A DNA stretch of 64,000 bases, taken from contig CANKYF010000005.1 of the NCBI GenBank assembly GCA_947487895.1, positions 186,001 through 250,000 on the forward strand. Direction: 5' to 3'. Both the position numbers and the translations under genes were made by a program. Every line of letters starts with the position of its first letter. Position 1 is the first letter of the stretch. The notes below the pieces were generated by a model. It was not told the DNA's origin. It saw only the letters and a program-made list of their open reading frames with translations, and ran no database searches. Shown here piece after piece: positions 61,349 through 64,000 of the stretch. Source of the DNA: an uncultured Flavobacteriaceae bacterium (GTDB lineage Bacteria > Bacteroidota > Bacteroidia > Flavobacteriales > Flavobacteriaceae).

Positions 61349-63640
61349 ATGATTAGAAAATTTAAAGTATATACAATAGTATTAATAATATTTATGGCTT
61401 GTAGTGATAATAGAACTGTTGCAAATTCTTCTAAAGAAGATGCTATTAATGTTAAGGTTGATTCTTTGATTCGTATAATGACATTAAAGGAAAAGATTGG
61501 ACAAATGAATCAATACAATGGGTTTTGGGATGTAACAGGGCCTGTTCCTAATGGTGGGGATGCAGAAATAAAATATGAACATTTAAAAAATGGCTTAGTG
61601 GGATCTATGCTTTCAGTAAGAGGTGCCGAAGCGGTTAGAGCAGTACAAAAAATAGTTGTTGAAGAGTCTAGATTGGGCATACCATTAATAATTGGTTTTG
61701 ATGTTATTCATGGATATAAAACATTAAGTCCTATCCCTCTGGCTGAAGCAGCTAGTTGGGATTTAGAAGCAATAGAAACATCAGCACAAGTTGCCGCAGC
61801 TGAAGCATCAGCTGCAGGTATAAACTGGACTTTTGCTCCAATGGTTGATATATCAAGAGATCCTAGATGGGGTAGAGTGATGGAAGGAGCAGGAGAAGAT
61901 CCGTTTTTAGGTAGTAAAATTGCTAAAGCCAGAGTAAAAGGATTTCAAGGGGAAGATTTATCTGCAGTAAACACCATAGCAGCTTGTGCTAAACATTTTG
62001 CAGCTTATGGGTTTTCAGAAGCTGGTAAAGAATATAACACTGTAGATATTGGTACATCTACACTATACAATACTGTATTACCACCATTTAAAGCGGCTGT
62101 TGATGCAGACGTTAAAACATTAATGAATGCATTCAATGAGTTAAATGGAGTTCCTGCAACTGCAAATAAATTTCTTTTAAGAGATATATTAAAAGGTAAA
62201 TGGGGCTTTAATGGATTTGTAATTTCAGATTGGGCCTCTATAAAAGAAATATCGCTTTGGGGACATACAAAAGATGAAAAAGATGCGGCGAAGGTAGCTG
62301 CAATAGCGGGTACCGATATGGACATGGAATCTCATATATACGTATCTCAATTAGAAGAATTGGTGAAAGAAGGAATTGTAAAAGAGGACATAATTGATGA
62401 TGCTGTTCGTAGAATATTAACGGTTAAGTTTGAATTAGGGTTGTTTGATGATCCATATAAGTATTGTGATGAGGTAAGAGAAAAAGAGGTTGTAAATAAT
62501 AAATCTCATCATGAAGCTGTTTTAGATGTTGCCAAAAAATCTATAGTACTTCTTAAAAATGAAAACCAGTTATTGCCACTAAAAAAAGAAGGGCAAAAAA
62601 TAGCTTTAATAGGCGCTTTGGCCAGTGATAAAAATAGCCCTTTGGGAAGTTGGAGAATAGCTTCAAAAGATAATACAGGAGTTTCTGTTTTAGAAGGGAT
62701 GCAAAATTATAAAGGTAATACGCTTATTTATAAAAAAGGAGCTGATGTATCTGTTGGAGAAACACATTTTGTAAATGAATTAACCATAAACGAAACGGAT
62801 AAAAGTGAGTTTGATGAAGCTGTAGAAGCAGCAAAAAATGCAGATGTAGTTGTTATGGTTTTAGGAGAACATGGCTTTCAGAGTGGAGAAGCCAGAAGTA
62901 GAACAGAGATAGATTTACCAGGTGTTCAACAAGAGTTGCTAGAAGAAGTTTATAAAGTAAACAAAAACATAGTATTGGTATTAAATAACGGTAGACCTTT
63001 AACTATTAACTGGGCTGATAAACATATTCCAACTATTGTAGAAGCGTGGCAACTTGGAACACAATCAGGTAATGCAATCGCTCAGGTACTTTATGGCGAT
63101 TATAACCCAAGCGGAAAGTTGCCAATGACATTTCCCAGAAATGTGGGGCAAATACCAATATATTATAACTATAAAAATACAGGAAGACCAGTAGCAGATA
63201 AAACGAATCCAAACCTGGTTTTCTGGTCTCATTATAGTGATGTTGAAAATACACCGTTATACCCGTTTGGTCATGGATTAAGTTATACCACTTTTAAATA
63301 TTCAAACTTGAAGCTTAATAAGACGTCTTTTAAAATGGATGAAGAAGTGCAAGTGTCTGTAGATGTGACTAATACTGGGGAATTTAAAGGTAAAGAGGTG
63401 GTGCAGTTATATATTAGAGATTTAGTAGCTAGTACAACCCGTCCTGTAAAAGAGCTAAAAGGTTTTGAATTAATAGAATTTGAAGTAGGAGAAACCAAAA
63501 CTATAAAGTTTACATTGAATAAAGAGATCTTAGGGTTTTATGATAATGAAGGTAACTTTATTATTGAGTCAGGAGACTTTGTAGTTTTTGTTGGAGGTAG
63601 CTCATATACATCATTACATACAAGTTTTGTCTTAAATTAG
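61349..63640 (+). CDS. GH3-family beta-glucosidase lipoprotein (BglX-like)
   Basis: 763 residues. Lipobox IFMAC (Cys18) points to the periplasmic or outer-membrane face. The TIM barrel (about 35-370) has the catalytic nucleophile Asp294 in GFVISDW and the substrate loop EGAGEDPFLGSKIAKARVKGFQG. The second alpha/beta domain (about 390-620) has VVMVLGEHGFQSGEARSRTEIDLPG. A fibronectin-III-like tail follows. Releases glucose from short beta-glucans imported through SusCD. Confidence 0.95.
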   Translation: MIRKFKVYTIVLIIFMACSDNRTVANSSKEDAINVKVDSLIRIMTLKEKIGQMNQYNGFWDVTGPVPNGGDAEIKYEHLKNGLVGSMLSVRGAEAVRAVQKIVVEESRLGIPLIIGFDVIHGYKTLSPIPLAEAASWDLEAIETSAQVAAAEASAAGINWTFAPMVDISRDPRWGRVMEGAGEDPFLGSKIAKARVKGFQGEDLSAVNTIAACAKHFAAYGFSEAGKEYNTVDIGTSTLYNTVLPPFKAAVDADVKTLMNAFNELNGVPATANKFLLRDILKGKWGFNGFVISDWASIKEISLWGHTKDEKDAAKVAAIAGTDMDMESHIYVSQLEELVKEGIVKEDIIDDAVRRILTVKFELGLFDDPYKYCDEVREKEVVNNKSHHEAVLDVAKKSIVLLKNENQLLPLKKEGQKIALIGALASDKNSPLGSWRIASKDNTGVSVLEGMQNYKGNTLIYKKGADVSVGETHFVNELTINETDKSEFDEAVEAAKNADVVVMVLGEHGFQSGEARSRTEIDLPGVQQELLEEVYKVNKNIVLVLNNGRPLTINWADKHIPTIVEAWQLGTQSGNAIAQVLYGDYNPSGKLPMTFPRNVGQIPIYYNYKNTGRPVADKTNPNLVFWSHYSDVENTPLYPFGHGLSYTTFKYSNLKLNKTSFKMDEEVQVSVDVTNTGEFKGKEVVQLYIRDLVASTTRPVKELKGFELIEFEVGETKTIKFTLNKEILGFYDNEGNFIIESGDFVVFVGGSSYTSLHTSFVLN

Positions 63641-63663
63641 ATTTTAAGAGTTAATTGTTTTGA

Positions 63664-63695
63664 AAAAGGATGGCTAATAAAGCTATCCTTTTTAT
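63664..63695. terminator. Terminator between GH3 and symporter genes
   Basis: AAAAAGGATGGCT and AGCTATCCTTTTT form a stem with one bulge, with T-runs on both strands. Confidence 0.75.
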
Positions 63696-63724
63696 TAAAC
63701 AGTCTTTTAGAGCTCAAAATTTTA

Positions 63725-64000
63725 TTATTGATCTTTGCGTCTAGAGTTCAATTCTAATGTGATTTCATTCATTTTCTTCTGGTTTAATGGGTATGCAAAC
63801 ATTAATCCAGCGGCTATAATTGTAATTATCGCAGGAACCCAGCTCATTAGCATTATAATGCCAGGGATTGCACCACTTATAGTTGAAATATCCTGACCGT
63901 TATAATTGAAAGCTCCTAGTATGAATCCAATAATAGCACCAGCTACACCTCCCCCTAATTTAGTTGCAAATGAACCCGCCGAGTAAATAAGCCCTGTGGC
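63725..64000 (-). CDS. GPH-family sugar:cation symporter, C-terminal part (cut by window edge)
   Basis: The minus-strand frame is open to the edge and stops at 63725-63727, giving the last 91 residues. Two membrane helices are seen, with GLIYSAGSFATKLGGGVAGAIIGFILGAFNYN, as in the melibiose-carrier (MelB/GPH) family, then IPGIIMLMSWVPAIITIIAAGLMFAYPLN and a charged tail. Likely moves the glucose or disaccharide made by the GH3 enzyme across the inner membrane. Confidence 0.85.
   Translation of the reverse strand, partial: ATGLIYSAGSFATKLGGGVAGAIIGFILGAFNYNGQDISTISGAIPGIIMLMSWVPAIITIIAAGLMFAYPLNQKKMNEITLELNSRRKDQ

Noticed and set aside
1-64000. CRISPR arrays, rRNA, tRNA, transposases or prophage
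   Set aside because: I looked for regular spaced repeats, cloverleaf/CCA patterns and transposase or integrase motifs and found none I could support by eye.

Overview
The window is chromosomal DNA from a member of the Flavobacteriaceae (Bacteroidota), probably marine. The evidence is strongly AT-rich DNA, a SusC/SusD pair, a type IX secretion sorting domain, an RNA-binding Tex protein, HemJ instead of HemG/HemY, almost no Shine-Dalgarno sequences, and many TAnnTTTG-type -7 boxes, the Bacteroidota housekeeping promoter element. I see no rRNA, tRNA, CRISPR array, transposase or prophage. The species cannot be fixed from the sequence alone.

Layout. 1-6.7 kb: end of an unknown gene, hemH-hemJ (last steps of haem synthesis), an NtrY-like sensor kinase, an enoyl-CoA hydratase, an unknown 271-aa protein and a PA0069-type radical SAM protein. 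6.8-9.4 kb: three tandem paralogues of a small secreted protein; two of them carry a perfect FNR-type box TTGAT-N4-ATCAA upstream of the -7 box. 9.6-14.2 kb: an AraC regulator, then a minus-strand run (lipoprotein, PlsC acyltransferase, acyl-ACP desaturase, small protein, HD hydrolase) and a bacilliredoxin. 14.3-21.6 kb: a TerB-DnaJ protein, an ECF sigma factor with a membrane anti-sigma-like partner, a HEAT-repeat protein, DUF1569, a membrane-bound winged-helix regulator divergent from yceI, and an LD-carboxypeptidase. 21.6-31.7 kb: metG, which carries genomic repeat sequence in its leader, inside its reading frame and near its 3' end; a sorting-domain-only protein; ferritin; a GH35-type glycosidase; a Cys-rich 53-aa protein; tex; and an AraC regulator followed by two promoters that share an identical upstream element at an identical distance.

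31.8-38.1 kb: a barrel-less TonB-plug protein, then a TetR-controlled export module (TetR, MMPL/RND transporter, LolA-like periplasmic protein, outer-membrane barrel, TetR C-domain-like small protein) with three related operator sites. 38.2-45.2 kb: a complete seven-gene Nit1C cluster (Sll0783 family, nitrilase, radical SAM, acetyltransferase, AIR-synthase-like, MSMEG_0570 family, flavin oxidoreductase), divergent from an AraC regulator, with three ACTACgTAtt-type repeats in the shared intergenic region. In other bacteria this cluster is linked to nitrogen starvation and cyanide assimilation. 45.3-48.6 kb: a LytTR regulator, a TPR protein, a TerB protein and two long gene-free stretches. 48.7-64 kb: a glycan-utilisation locus (SusC, SusD, two 1107-aa FG-GAP/UnbV lipoproteins, AraC, GH3 beta-glucosidase, GPH sugar symporter, the last cut by the window edge).

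Short palindromic repeats of several families are scattered through gaps and, in metG, inside a coding sequence. The findings I rate highest are the Nit1C cluster with its repeat-bearing control region, the metG repeat insertions, the FNR boxes on the duplicated secreted genes, and the two same-spaced promoter elements after the 29.5-kb AraC gene.
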